DNA from: Pyropia yezoensis
Lineage: Eukaryota > Rhodophyta > Bangiophyceae > Bangiales > Bangiaceae
NCBI GenBank assembly: GCA_009829735.1
Contig: CM020619.1
Span: forward strand, 10,964,375 to 11,028,374
DNA: 64,000 nucleotides
Reading direction: 5' to 3'
Positions 31,151 through 42,091 of the stretch are shown here, in pieces. The notes beneath the pieces were generated by a model. It did not search any database. It worked only from the letters and a program-made list of their open reading frames with translations, and was not told the DNA's origin. The translations under genes and the position numbers were made by a program. How positions within the stretch are numbered: the stretch's first letter is position 1; every line of letters starts with the position of its first letter.

Positions 31151-31214
31151 CTGCCCAGTGGTCCCGAAAAACGACGTCGGAGTGGCACCCGCCGTGGCTT
31201 GTGTCGGACAGTGC

Positions 31215-31359
31215 TGGCGGTGGCGGCGGTGGCGGCGGAGGCGGTGACGGTGGAGGCGGTGGAGGCGGTGGAGGCGGTGGCGGTGGCGGAGGAGGAGGTG
31301 GAGGCGGTGGAGGCGGAGGAGGCGGTGGAGGCGGTGGAGGTGGTGGAGGCGGTGGCGGT
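31215..31359. repeat. GGTGGC/GGAGGC microsatellite
   Basis: About 145 bp of GGTGGC/GGAGGC-type hexamers directly downstream of the Fanzor-like zinc ribbon, encoding poly-Gly or poly-Glu/Val depending on frame. Confidence 0.85.
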
Positions 31360-31648
31360 ACTACCAACCCTGTCCGGGCGACGACCAAACTCGTCTCCGT
31401 GAGGGCTCTGGACGGGGCCACTGCCTTTTCCCGCACAGCGACGAGCCCTGCCGGCGACGACGGGGGCAATTGTCGCACGGTTCATCAGTGATAGTGTAGG
31501 ACCCTCTTAGAGGGCTTCGCTATGAGCCCCTCTCGGGGAGGGGGGCTTCCATTGATCAGAGAGACGACGCTGGGCAGGAATCGTTGTTCCGTGGAGCACT
31601 CGGCCTGGGCCCATTGTATAATACAGTACAGTACAGTAGAGGCTTCTG

Positions 31649-31656
31649 GGATCAAC
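31649..31656. repeat. Target-site duplication of hAT element, left
   Basis: GGATCAAC, identical to 32557-32564 on the other side of the element. Eight bases is the standard hAT duplication. Confidence 0.8.
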
Positions 31657-32556
31657 CAGAGTTGTTAAAAATGAATCATTTTGTGTCGCCGCGTTCATTA
31701 ATGCATTCATTAATTGCCTTGATTTTTCATTTTATCATTAATCGTTCATTTTATTAGTGTACGTAAATACACATTGCAAGTCGTGTTGAGGAAAGTGTTC
31801 TGCCGCTGCTTGTTGCTCACGGAGACGCCGAGCATGCTCTGTTGCACCCCGTGGGTGGCATCTGCTTCGTGTCTGTAGAGCCTGTCGCGACCCGGCTCGC
31901 CCTCTCCCCAGAAGGCCTCGCGCGGTCTCCTTCACGCGTGAGCCTTCCGTCCACGTTGCTTCGTGTGGTGGCGCATGATGGACTCTCGGACAGCTCCTGC
32001 GGTCGGCGCCGGCGCGCAAGCTTCTAATGAGATTGGATGTTGGGGTTTGATCGACACGTCGGCGAGGGCTGCGGCTGGAGAAAGTCCTACGGTGGGGGTC
32101 AGAGAGGCTGAGGATGACGATGCTGGAGGTGCAGCGCTCCCGTCCACGCGTCCCAGATTGGCACTGGCCGCAGGGCGAGCGACACGAGGCAGGGATATAA
32201 TCTGCTGCCTGGAGTCGAGGCCGTGTGTCGCCATTGTAACAAGCTGGTGAAGGACAAGCAGCTGAACGGGACTCTGCTTGCGAGGCATCTCTACATCTGC
32301 TGCAAGTGTCCGCTCACGGTACGGCAGGTGGCCTGCAGATCAAGCACTACTATGCAGAAGACAAGGCCTTGACGGATTGACCGACCCAGCCTGATCAACT
32401 TCGATTCATGTTCAAGTTGTCCATGGTTGTCAGTATTGGTCACATAAGAAACGTTTCAATGAATGGTCGGTCGTCAGAGCCCTTTCATTAATATATTCAT
32501 TAATTGATACATTAATGAAAATTAAAATGAATTCTTTGAACCCCGTAACAACCCTG
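31657..32556. mobile_element. Short hAT-family DNA transposon with intact ends
   Basis: A 900-bp element flanked by the 8-bp duplication GGATCAAC. Terminal inverted repeats: left CAGAGTTGTTA (31657-31667), right end the inverse of CAGGGTTGTTA (32546-32556). Both fit the hAT start pattern CAGRG. Subterminal DNA is AT-rich and also inverted in part (ATTCATTTT and TTCATTAATG words on both sides). Inside, at about 32220-32310 on the plus strand, AVCRHCNKLVKDKQLNG and LLARHLYICCKC form a C-x2-C...H-x4-C BED-type zinc finger, the DNA-binding domain of hAT transposases. There is no DDE catalytic region and no room for one, so it is an internally deleted, non-autonomous copy. Clean ends and an exact duplication suggest recent insertion. 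It sits ~150 bp upstream of the sedoheptulose-bisphosphatase start. Confidence 0.82.
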
Positions 32557-32564
32557 GGATCAAC
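32557..32564. repeat. Target-site duplication of hAT element, right
   Basis: GGATCAAC, partner of 31649-31656. Confidence 0.8.
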
Positions 32565-32705
32565 CTGCTTTGCAGGCACCGCCGGCGCTTGGGCGTGATC
32601 AAGTTGAGCGTTTCACCATCGCCTCGTCGCTATCGGACCATCTTCGTCCACCCCCCCCACGACCCAGTCTTCCCACACCCCCTTCCGGCGACCCTACCCG
32701 CCGCC

Positions 32706-34185
32706 ATGGCGACCGCCGCAGCCCCCACGTCACCGCCGGCGGCACCCCCCCCACCCCCCCCCGCGGCGGCGGCGGCGGCGGTGCCCCTGCGGGAGCACCT
32801 GGCGTCGGTCACGGCCGAGCCGCACCTCGCATCCGTCCTGACCGCCATTGCCGCGGCGGTGGAGGAGGTGGCGGCGGCTGTGCGCACGGGGCTGACGCGC
32901 AAGTGTGCCACCTTCAACGCGTTTGGAGATGAGCAGGTACGCTTGAGCCGGGGGGAGCCAGTAGGACGGGCTCGTGGGGACGGGGGTGGGGGCAGGTGGG
33001 AGGGGAGAGTGCGGCGACGGTGGAGAGTAGGTGGGGTGGAGAATGGGCGTCTGGTCGCGCCAGGGTGGTTTGGAGACGACCCGCGGCGTCTGGCTACGAC
33101 TCGCCACGCCGCGACGGGTTGCTTTCCCGCCATTATGGGGTCGGACTCCTCTGTTAGGCCTTGCGACTGACGACGCCCCGCCCGGGACAGCCGCTGCCGC
33201 CCCTGCCCAACGCGCCGCCCTGTATTACCTCTGGAATCGTTGCCCTCTGGCTGCTTCCCCCCCCCCCTCCCCCCTTCCCCGCTGTCCTCCCCCCGCTCCC
33301 CCCGGTGCAGCTGGAAATCGACGTCATTGCCGACGAAATCATCGTGCGCCACCTGCGCACGTCCACGTCGGCGGTATGCGTGGCGTCGTCTGAGGAGTGC
33401 CCCACGCCCTTCCCTATCACGCCCACTCCATCCACTCCCCCCCCCCCCCCCCCCCGGCCCCCAATAACGACGACGGCGACGACGCGGCGGCCGCGCGGCC
33501 GCCGCGGTACGGGGTGGCGTACGACCCCCTGGACGGCTCGTCGGTGATTGGGTCCAACTTCGCAGTCGGCAGCCTGTTTGCCGTCTTCCCCGGCGACGCC
33601 CTCACCGGCGCCGCCATGACGGGCCGCGACGCGGTCGCGTCGGTGCTCGTCACGTACGGGCCGCGGACGATGCTGTACGTGGCGCTCCGCGGGGTGGCGG
33701 GGGTGGCCGAGGCGCTCCTGGTACCCGGCGGCGGTGGGGGTGGTCAGCCGGGCGGCTGGTCGGTCCTGCGGGTGCTCCACGGGTGGGTGCCCGGCAAGCG
33801 GCTGTTTGCGCCGGGCAACCTGCGGGCGACGGGGGACAACCCGGGCTATCGGCGGCTGGTCGACGCCTGGCTCGACGCCCGCTACACCCTGCGCTACACG
33901 GGCGCGCTCGTGGCAGACGTGGTCAACCTGCTCATCGCGGGGGGGGGCGTCTTTTGCAACGCCGTGTCGGCGGCGGCGCCAGCCAAGCTCCGCCTCCTCC
34001 ACGAGCTCATTGCCGTGGCGCTGGTCGTTGAGGCCGCGGGGGGGGTGGCGTCGACGGGCGGGGGGGCGCTGCTGGACGTGCCCATTGTGCATGCCGAGGT
34101 GCGGTGTGCGGTGTGTGTGGGGGGGGGGGAGGAGGTGCGGCGGTACGACGAGTGGGTGGGGCCTGCTGCCGCCGCGCAGGAGTAG
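32706..34185 (+). CDS. SBP: Sedoheptulose-1,7-bisphosphatase
   Basis: Hydrolyses sedoheptulose-1,7-bisphosphate in the Calvin cycle or a related cytosolic sugar-phosphate loop. Exons 32706-32936 and 33311-34185; intron 32937-33310 (GTACGC...GTGCAG, phase 0). Landmarks: EIDVIADEIIVRHLRTS, VASSEECP, GVAYDPLDGSSVIGSNFAVG (metal site), GRDAVASVLVTYGPRT, KRLFAPGNLRATGDNPGY, YTLRYTGALVADVVNLL and AKLRLLHELIAVAL. APGNLRATGDNPGY separates it from fructose-bisphosphatase. The frame changes inside a run of 19 C (33437-33455), between the SEE block and the DPLDGSS block; coding exons total 1106 nt, not a multiple of three. A homopolymer miscount is the simplest explanation. The N-terminus is Ala/Pro-rich and short, with no convincing transit peptide, so a cytosolic isoform is possible. 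Confidence 0.92.
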
Positions 34186-34755
34186 GGGGGGCTGCCGCCA
34201 GACCGGGTGGCGGTGGGTGGGGAGCAGGGACTGGTTTGAGGCGGGATGGGAGTGGGCGACGGCGACGCTCCACCGGGCGTGGCTAGCCGTTGCGGCCGCG
34301 GCGGCACCCGCGCCCCCCCTGCTACGCTAAGTGGCCCTCCAGCAGGCACACGTGCGGGTGCGAGACCCGCCCCTCCGCCTCTGCGCGGCGCGGTGTTGGC
34401 TGTATGTACCTGCCCGATGCCCACCGGCGTGCGGCTGCGCCCTTTTTCTTCTGTTTCTTTTTGTTCTTCTCCCCTGCCTACCCTCTGTTGGTCTTGGACG
34501 CCTACCACGCCGCGCATTCCCCCCAACGCCCCCCCCTCCCCTCCGACTCTTGAGTCGGCGCCCCGTTCCGTAACGTAGCCACCGCCGCTCTTTCTTTTTT
34601 TGTGGTTTTCTACTGCACACGCGCGCGGGGCTCGCTGCGACGGTCCACTCCCCCCTCCCCCCCCCCGCGCCCAGCCCCCCCCCCCGCCTGCCGAGCGGCG
34701 CCCGCCGCCCACCGCCCCGCCACCGCCCCACCGCCCGCGGCCGCTGCCGCCGCCG
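34186..34755. other. Convergent 3' spacer
   Basis: Between the sedoheptulose-bisphosphatase stop and the end of the minus-strand Ala/Ser-rich gene. C/T-rich blocks and no gene. Confidence 0.4.
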
Positions 34756-36087
34756 CTACGCGACCGACGCGCGGCGGCCGACGTGCAGGCGGCTGCGCAG
34801 GCGCGACAGCACCCCTCCCCCACTGCCCGTCCGCCCTCCGCCCGGCGTCCCCGGCCCCGCCCCCGCCGCAGCCGCCGCCGCCGCCGCCGCCGCCCCCGCG
34901 GAAGAGGACAGCGTCGACGCGGTGGCCGCCGCCGACGACGCGGCGCGGGCGGCGGCGCGGGACGTTTGCCGGCGGGGGGCACGGCGGCCGGTCGCTGTGG
35001 GGGGGGCGGCCGCCGGCGGCGTCGCGGTGCCCGCGGCAGTAGAGGTGGTGGTGGTGGTGGTGGTGGTGGTGGCGGTGGCGGCAGTGGCCGTGGCGGCCAG
35101 CGCCGCCGCCTTGGCCGCCGCCCGTGCGGCCACGGGCGTGGCGGCGGCTGCCGTCTTGCGGGGGAGGGGGGGGGCGGCGGCCGGCCGGCCGCCGCTGCCG
35201 CCCGCGTCGGCGGCGGCGCCGCCGCCGCGGCCGCCCCGCGGCCGTGCCGCCTCACCGCTGCGGGCGCGGCGCAGCACGCTGTCCAGGGACAGCCGGTCGG
35301 GCACGGGCGGCGTCGGCGCTGCCGCCGCCGCCGCCGCAACTGCCGCCGTCGCCGCCGCGGCCGCCGCCGCCGCCGCCGTCGCCGTCGCTGCTGCGGGCCC
35401 TCGCGGCGCCTCTGCTGCCGCGCCGCGCCGGGGCTGTGCGGCAATCGCCCGCCGCGGCTGGGTGGCGGGCTTGAGCGGCGGCGGCGGCGCCGCCGCGGCT
35501 GAGGCTGTCCCTGCCGCCGCTGCCTTTGCCGACGGCGCTGCCGTCGACGGCGCCGACGGCGCGGCCCCCCTGGCCGTCCCCCTGGCTGGCGCCACCCCAG
35601 GCTCGGGCGCCGACGCGGTGGCGACGAGGGGCGGCTGGCCCGCCGACGCCCCCCCCCCGACCCCACCCCTGCCGCCGCCGGGGGGCTGAGCGGGCGTCCC
35701 CGCCGCGGCGGTGACCGCGGCGGCAACGTCGAGGACCACCTCTTGGGGGACCACCCGCACCCGCGGGCGGGGGAGGGGCTCCATGGCGGGCACGCCCGCC
35801 GTAGGGGGGACGCCCGGCAGGCTGGCGGGCGTCCCCGGGGGGGTGGCGGTGCTGCCTGCCACGCTGCGGGAGGGGCGGAAGCGCGTCACCGCCGCCGCCG
35901 CCGCCGCCGCTGCCGCTGCCGCTGTGGTCACCTCCTTGGCGGCCGCCGCCGTCGTTGCGGCCGCCACCGCCGCGGCGACAAAGCCGGGGGCGGCGGCCGT
36001 GACGGGGGTGGTGGTGGCGGTGGTGGTGGTGGCGGCGGTGGTGGCACCCCGCCAGCCGGCGCGGCGGTGGTGGAGGAGGTACCCGCC

Positions 36088-36125
<38 letters not shown>

Positions 36126-36724
36126 TTCGTGGCGCGGGCGGCGTGCTGCGGCCGCTGCCGTCGACCGACGGGCGGCTGCGACCGCCCCCTCCGCCGCCGC
36201 CACCGTGGGAGGGGGTGGTTGGGGAGGAGGGGATGCCCGGCAGCGGCAGCCGCCACAGGCCCGACGCGGGGGTGGGGGTGGTGGCCAGCGCGCCCCCGCC
36301 GCCCCCGCCGCCGCCGCCGCCGCCGCCGCCGCGGCCGGGGGCGGGGAGGCCCACCCATGTGATGGGCGGCGCCGGTGGCGCCGCCGCTGCCACCGCGGGC
36401 GCGGCGGCCACGTCAAGGGCGGGAATGGCGAGGCGGGGGTGTGCGCGGGTGGGGCCATGGCCGCCGCCGCCGGGGGCGGGGGTAGCAGCACCCTTGGTGG
36501 CGGCCGGCGGCGGGGGGGTCCCCCCGCCCCGCGCCGTCCGCTCGGCCGGCGGCGCCGCCGGGCGCCACCCCGCCAGTGGGGGCTGCCCCACCGCCGCCGG
36601 GGCCACTGGCGACAGCGGCGCCGGCCGCGGCGCCGTCGACGGTCCCGACGCGGACCGGGACCTCCCCGACGAGGCCGACCGAAACCCCCCCGACGACGAG
36701 CCCGACCGGGACCTCCCCGACGCT

Positions 36725-36756
<32 letters not shown>

Positions 36757-37995
36757 GGATGAGGATGACGACGACGACGACGACGAGCTGCCGGACCGGG
36801 ACGCCCTCGACGGCGGCGGCGCCGTTGTGGACGACGACCCCGACGGCGACCGTGACCGGCGGGGCGCCCGCCGGGGCCCGTCGGCCGCCCCCGTGGCGGG
36901 GCGGCTGGTGCGGGGGCGGCCGCCCACCCGTGACCACGTGCCGGGCGACGGGGGCGACCGCGCCGTGCCGCGCGCGCGGCCGGGCGACCGGGGGGGTGAC
37001 GGCAGCGGCGGTGGGGCGGCGGCGGCGGCGGCGGCTGCCACCCCGCCCGCCGCGCCCGCGCGGCCGCCGCTCCCCGCCGGTGCGGCCGCGTCCCCGCCGC
37101 CCGCACCGCCGGTCGCGCGGCGATCACCCGCGGGGGCCCACCGGGCGTCACCGGGGGGGACCACACCCACCCCCGCCGCCGCCGCCGCCGCCGCCGCCAT
37201 CGCGCCCCCCCCCCCCGCGCGGCCACGGGGCGGCCGGCGGTGCCGACCCAGCCGAGGAGCCCCCCGCCCACCGCCGGCGCCGCCGGCGCTGCCACCGGAG
37301 CGGCGGCGGCGGCGGCTGGGCGGGCGGCGGCGGCGGCGGCGACCGCCTCGGCGGCGGTGGCCGCCGCGCCCGCCACCCCCGCCTCGGACACCACGTCCTC
37401 CTCGTCATCGGCAAACTGTTCCTCGTACGAGCAGGGGGTGGTGTCGCTGTCGCCCGTCCATGGCGGTGGCGGGGGCACCCACGGGGGAAAGCCCCCCCCC
37501 CCGCGCTCCCCCCCCCCGCCAGAGCCGCCGCCGCTCCGGCCGCTGCCGCCGCTGCCGCCAATGCCCCCGCTGCCGCCGCCGCCGACGCCAGTGGCGGCGA
37601 CCGCCGCGGCGGCAGCGGCGGCGGCCGCCGCCCGCCCCTCCGCCGACGCGGCGCCCGCCGACAGGACGCGCAGCGGCGTCGGCCGCGGCGACGGCACCAG
37701 CAGCGCCGGCGGCCGGGGCGTGCCGCGCGCCGACCGCGACCGCGGCGGCGGCGGCGGCGACGGCGACCGGGGCGGCACCACCGCCGCCGCGTGGCGGCGC
37801 CAGACGGCGGCCACCTCAGAGGCGACCGCCGCGAGCGCGGCGGCCACCTCGGGGGGCGGGGGGGGGCCCGGCGCGGCCGCCGCCGCCTCCGTCGCTGCCG
37901 CCGACGGGGCGGCGGCGGCGGGGACGCCCGCCGCCGCAGACGCGGCCGACACGGACGCCGCCACCTCCCGTGCCTGTGGGGTGGCGGCCGCCTCG

Positions 37996-38039
<44 letters not shown>

Positions 38040-38463
38040 TGTCGCCCCCTCCCCCCTCAACGGCGGCGGCGCGTTGGACGCCACGGCCGCCGCGGCGGTG
38101 GCCGCCGCCGCCGCCGCCGCCGTTGCCGCCGCCTCCACCGCCGCCGCCGCCGCCGCCTCTGCCCGCTCTGCGCGGCCCGTCGCGGCCGCCGCCGTTGCCG
38201 TCGCGGCGGCCGCCGCCCGCGCGGCGGCGGCCTCTGCCCCCCGGGCGGCGGCCGCGTCGGCGACCGCCGCGGCGGCGGCGGCAGCGTCGCGGGCGGCCGC
38301 CGCCTCGGCGGCGGCGAGGCGCTCGCCCAGCCCCCGCGACGTGGCGGCGAGCGTCGCGTTGGCCCCCGCCAGCCGGCACCGCTCCGCGGCCAGCCGGGAG
38401 ACAGACGCGGCGGCGGCAGTGTGGAGGCGGCCGAGCGTCGCAAACCGCCGCTCCGCCGCGGCG
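34756..38463 (-). CDS. Long Ala/Ser/Arg-rich protein with coiled coil, frame broken
   Basis: No known family. On the minus strand a natural-looking frame starts after a possible splice acceptor (CTGGTCAG, ~38464) with AERRFATLGRLHTAAAASVS, then RLAAERCRLAGANATLAATS and GERLAAAEAAAARDAA, which has heptad-like spacing. An acidic motif, SYEEQFADDEEDVVSEAG (~37420-37370), follows. The frame must change at a run of 12 C (37205-37216). The continuation carries a Ser tract from a GAT/GAC microsatellite (~36725-36790), RLSLDSVLRRARSGE and the C-terminus LSRLRSRLHVGRRAS with a stop at 34756. Both pieces share composition and meet exactly at the homopolymer, so I treat them as one gene of more than 1,200 residues. 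The 5' exon(s) upstream of 38463 are not identified. The YEEQFADDEE motif is similar to acidic motifs of cytoskeletal proteins, but that is only a resemblance. Confidence 0.4.
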
Positions 38464-39370
38464 CTGACCAGGGGGGGTGGCGGGGGGGGGGGTGTGTCGG
38501 TGGCTCCCGTTGCGGGGGAGGGGGGGGGGGGGGGGGGGGGGGGAAATGGCCGGGGGGGGGGGGGGGGGCGCCGGCGGCGCGCTGCCGTGCCGTCTCTGGG
38601 GGGCGTGGCCCCGCCCGTGGCGGCGGTGGCTCGCTGGCCGCCGTTCCCGCCGTTGCCGTTGGCATGACCGCCCTGGCGGCGCCGCGTTTGGGGGCACCGC
38701 CGCCGCTGGCGGGGGTGACGGGCCCGCCGCCGCGGTCAGCGGCGGCGGGTCCTTTGGCTGCCTCGCCGGCGGCGGCAGTGGCGGCGGCGTCGGCGGCGGC
38801 GTCGGCAGCGGCGGCGGCGGCGGCGGCGGTGGCCGGCGCGGGGTGTCTTGGCCGCCCCGCCACGGGCGGCACCGACGGCGGCACCGACGGTGGTGGCGGG
38901 GACCTTGTCGACGACGACGGCCGCGGCGGGGAGCCCCCCCTGCAGCTGCAGTCCCCACTCCCCCCCCCCCCCCCCCCCCCACCGCCGCCGTCGCCCCCCC
39001 ACCGCCGCCGCCACCTCCTCCGCCCCCACCGCCACCTCCTCCGCCGCCACTGCCACCTCCTCTGCCGCCACTGCCACCTCCTCCGCCGCCGCCACTGCCG
39101 CCGCCGCCGCCGCCGCCTCCCCCTCCGCCCCCTCCCCACCGCTGCCGTCGTCACGGTCCCCAGCGGCGGCACTCCCGTCCCCCCCCCCCCCCCCCCCCCC
39201 CCGCCGCCCCCATCCTCGCGCCCACCCAGCCGACCAGCGCGTCGACGGGCGGCCACCAGCCGGCGGCGGTACCCACCGCCGCCGCCACCACCGTTGGCGC
39301 GCCGGGCATGGCCGGGGGCACGCCGCGGCCCCGCCAGGCGCGTGTGCGCGCCGCCGGCGGGGGGTGGGGG

Positions 39371-39451
39371 GCAGGGCGGGCAGGGCGGGCAGGGCGGGCA
39401 GGGCGGGCAGGGCGGGCAGGGCGGGCAGGGCGGGCAGGGCGGGCAGGGCGG
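39371..39451. repeat. Nine copies of a 9-bp repeat GCAGGGCGG
   Basis: Nine perfect head-to-tail GCAGGGCGG units. They read as Gly-Arg-Ala on the plus strand and Cys-Pro-Pro on the minus strand. Confidence 0.9.
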
Positions 39452-39589
39452 GCGGGCGGGAGGGGGGCGGCGGCGGGGTTGGGGGCCCTGGCGGGGATGG
39501 GGCTGGGGCCAAGGACAAAAAGGGAAGAAGCGACAGCGGGCGCCACGCAACGTGTGGGGTGGGCGTGGGTGGGTTGGTGAACAGGCGGT

Positions 39590-39630
39590 GGTGGGTGGGT
39601 GGGTGGGTGGGTGGGTGGGTGGGTGGGTGG
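39590..39630. repeat. (GGGT)n microsatellite
   Basis: About ten GGGT units, a strong G-quadruplex-forming sequence by composition. Confidence 0.85.
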
Positions 39631-40143
39631 AGTGGCGAAGGGGGGGGGGGGGGGGGGGGGGGGGGTGGCCGTGGAGGGGGGACCCCCTCCCCCCCCCCCT
39701 CAAAACCGGCCCCCCCCCCCCCGCCCTTGGCTGCCCCGCTGTTGGCGGCGGCTGCCCCCCTCCCCCCCCCTCCCTGCTCCCTCCCACCCCGCGGGTGTGC
39801 CCAGCGGCGGCGGCGGCGGCGGTGGTGGTGGTGGTGGCGGCGGGGTGGGGGGTGGGGGGGGGAGGAACGGGATGGACGGCGGGCGTGGCGGCAGCGGCCG
39901 CAGCGGCGGCGGCGGCAGCGGCCGTAGCGGCGGCGGTGGCGGCGGCGGCGGCGGCGGTGAGGGGTCAAGGTGGGGGGGCGTGGATGGAAAAAAAACAGGA
40001 GAAAAACCAAAGAGCGCCCACGAGCGGCAGGGGGGTGGGGTGGGGGGGGTGTGGGGGCGGCGGCAGCAGCCGCCGGCGGGCGGGCGGCAAGGGCGCTAGG
40101 GGGGGGGGGGGGAGGGGGTGAAGGCGGGCAGGGCGGGGAAGAA

Positions 40144-40179
<36 letters not shown>

Positions 40180-41416
40180 CTTAACAGCGGCACGCCCGCC
40201 CACGGGGGGGGGGCGACGGGTAGCGGCGGCGGCGGCGGGCGGGGGACGGCCACGGTGGGCCGCCACGGCAGCGGCGGCGGCGGCGGCGGCGGCGGCGGGG
40301 CGGCAGCGGCGGTCCGGCGGGGGCGGGCGTCCCCCTCCCCCCTTCCCCTCCCCCCTTCCCCTCCCCCTTCCCTCCCCCCCCCACCAGCGCGGGCGGGTGG
40401 GTGGGCGGGCGGGCGGGCGGGGGGCGTCACGTCAGTCACACACGTCCGCCCCCCCCCTTCCTCCCCTCCCCCACCCACCCCCGGGAGCGCGGCCTGGCCA
40501 CCACCACGCTCCCCCCAGCGGCTGCCGGCGTCACCCCACAGGCACACACACCCGCCGCCGCGGGCCGCCGGCGGGGGGCGTCATTCTCCCCCCCCCCCCA
40601 ACACACCCCCTGCCCGCTCTGTCCCCGCCGGCAGTGTGCTGCTGGCAGTCGCCGTCACGCACCGCCTTGGGCCGGCCGGCCGGGCGGACGGGCGGCCGGG
40701 CGGGTGGGCGGGCGGGTGGGCGGGCGGGCGGCCGGGCGGCCGGGCGGGCGGGCTGGCGGGGCTTGGGGGGGGGCGTGCTGTCCCTGCTGAGCGCATGGTG
40801 GGGGAGGAGAGGAACGGGGGGGGGGGGGGGGGGGGGGGAGCCCCGACCGCCTGCCATGGCGCACCCCCACCGCACGCGCCCTTCCCCCCCCCCCGCCGCC
40901 GCTGTAGTCAGGCTGTGGTGGGAGGGGTGGGACGGGATGGGGTGGGGGGGAGGCGGGGGGGAGGAGGGAGGCAGGGGGAGCCTGGTGGTGGTGGTGGTTT
41001 GTTTCCGTTGCTGGTGGCCCTGTCGCAAGCGTCTCTTCTCTCTCCCCCCTGTTCTTCCCCCCCCCTCCCCGCCCCCCCCGGCTGTCTACTACGCGCTGTG
41101 GTGTGTGCATTGTGTGTGCGGCGGGGGAGGGGAAGGGGGGAGGGAGAAAGAGGGGCGGCTGGTGCGTGCGGGGGGTGAGGGCTCCTGTCGCACGGCTCCG
41201 CTGCTCCCGCCACCACCGGCCCAAGGACAGCAGAGGTGTGTGCGGGAGTGCGCGGCCAAAAGCCGGGGGGTAGAGGGAGAGGAGGAGGGGGAGGACCCGC
41301 CCGGCTCCTCTCTCCTGGCGGCGCGTTGGGGGTGGTGGGGCGTGGGGGGGGGGGCGCCGCTGTGCTGGGAGCGTGGGAGTGTGGGACGGTGCGTGGCGGG
41401 CGGGCGGGCGGGGGGG

Positions 41417-41458
<42 letters not shown>

Positions 41459-41591
41459 CTGAGCGGTAGAGGTGGAAGTTCCTGAGAGGGGGGGCGGGGG
41501 GGGGGTGCACGACGACGTGGGAGGGGGGGGGGGGGGGTGTTGTGTGTGTGGATGTGCGTGCAGTGCACAGCTAACACTCGGCCGTCCCCTT

Positions 41592-42091
41592 NNNNNNNNN
41601 NNNNNNNNNNNNNNNNNNNNNNNNNNNNNNNNNNNNNNNNNNNNNNNNNNNNNNNNNNNNNNNNNNNNNNNNNNNNNNNNNNNNNNNNNNNNNNNNNNNN
41701 NNNNNNNNNNNNNNNNNNNNNNNNNNNNNNNNNNNNNNNNNNNNNNNNNNNNNNNNNNNNNNNNNNNNNNNNNNNNNNNNNNNNNNNNNNNNNNNNNNNN
41801 NNNNNNNNNNNNNNNNNNNNNNNNNNNNNNNNNNNNNNNNNNNNNNNNNNNNNNNNNNNNNNNNNNNNNNNNNNNNNNNNNNNNNNNNNNNNNNNNNNNN
41901 NNNNNNNNNNNNNNNNNNNNNNNNNNNNNNNNNNNNNNNNNNNNNNNNNNNNNNNNNNNNNNNNNNNNNNNNNNNNNNNNNNNNNNNNNNNNNNNNNNNN
42001 NNNNNNNNNNNNNNNNNNNNNNNNNNNNNNNNNNNNNNNNNNNNNNNNNNNNNNNNNNNNNNNNNNNNNNNNNNNNNNNNNNNNNNNNNNN
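41592..42091. other. Assembly gap (500 N)
   Basis: Exactly 500 N, flanked by G-runs on both sides, as expected where polymerases or assemblers stall. True length unknown. Any open frame spanning it is meaningless. Confidence 0.98.

Larger units (their letters stand above)
38464..41591. other. G/C-homopolymer-rich region left of the gap
   Basis: Dominated by G runs on the plus strand (36 G at 40144-40179; 41 G at 41418-41458) and C runs (38957-38981, 39180-39200). All frames are open Gly/Pro/Arg repeats. Missing 5' exons of the minus-strand gene at 34756-38463 could lie here, but I cannot place them. Two tandem repeats are listed separately. Confidence 0.4.

Noticed and set aside
35711..40121. 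Very long plus-strand frames of 900-1,180 codons
   Set aside because: Composition is pure Pro/Arg/Gly/Ala antisense or homopolymer translation; no segment has ordinary composition, and the minus strand carries the coiled-coil and acidic motifs.
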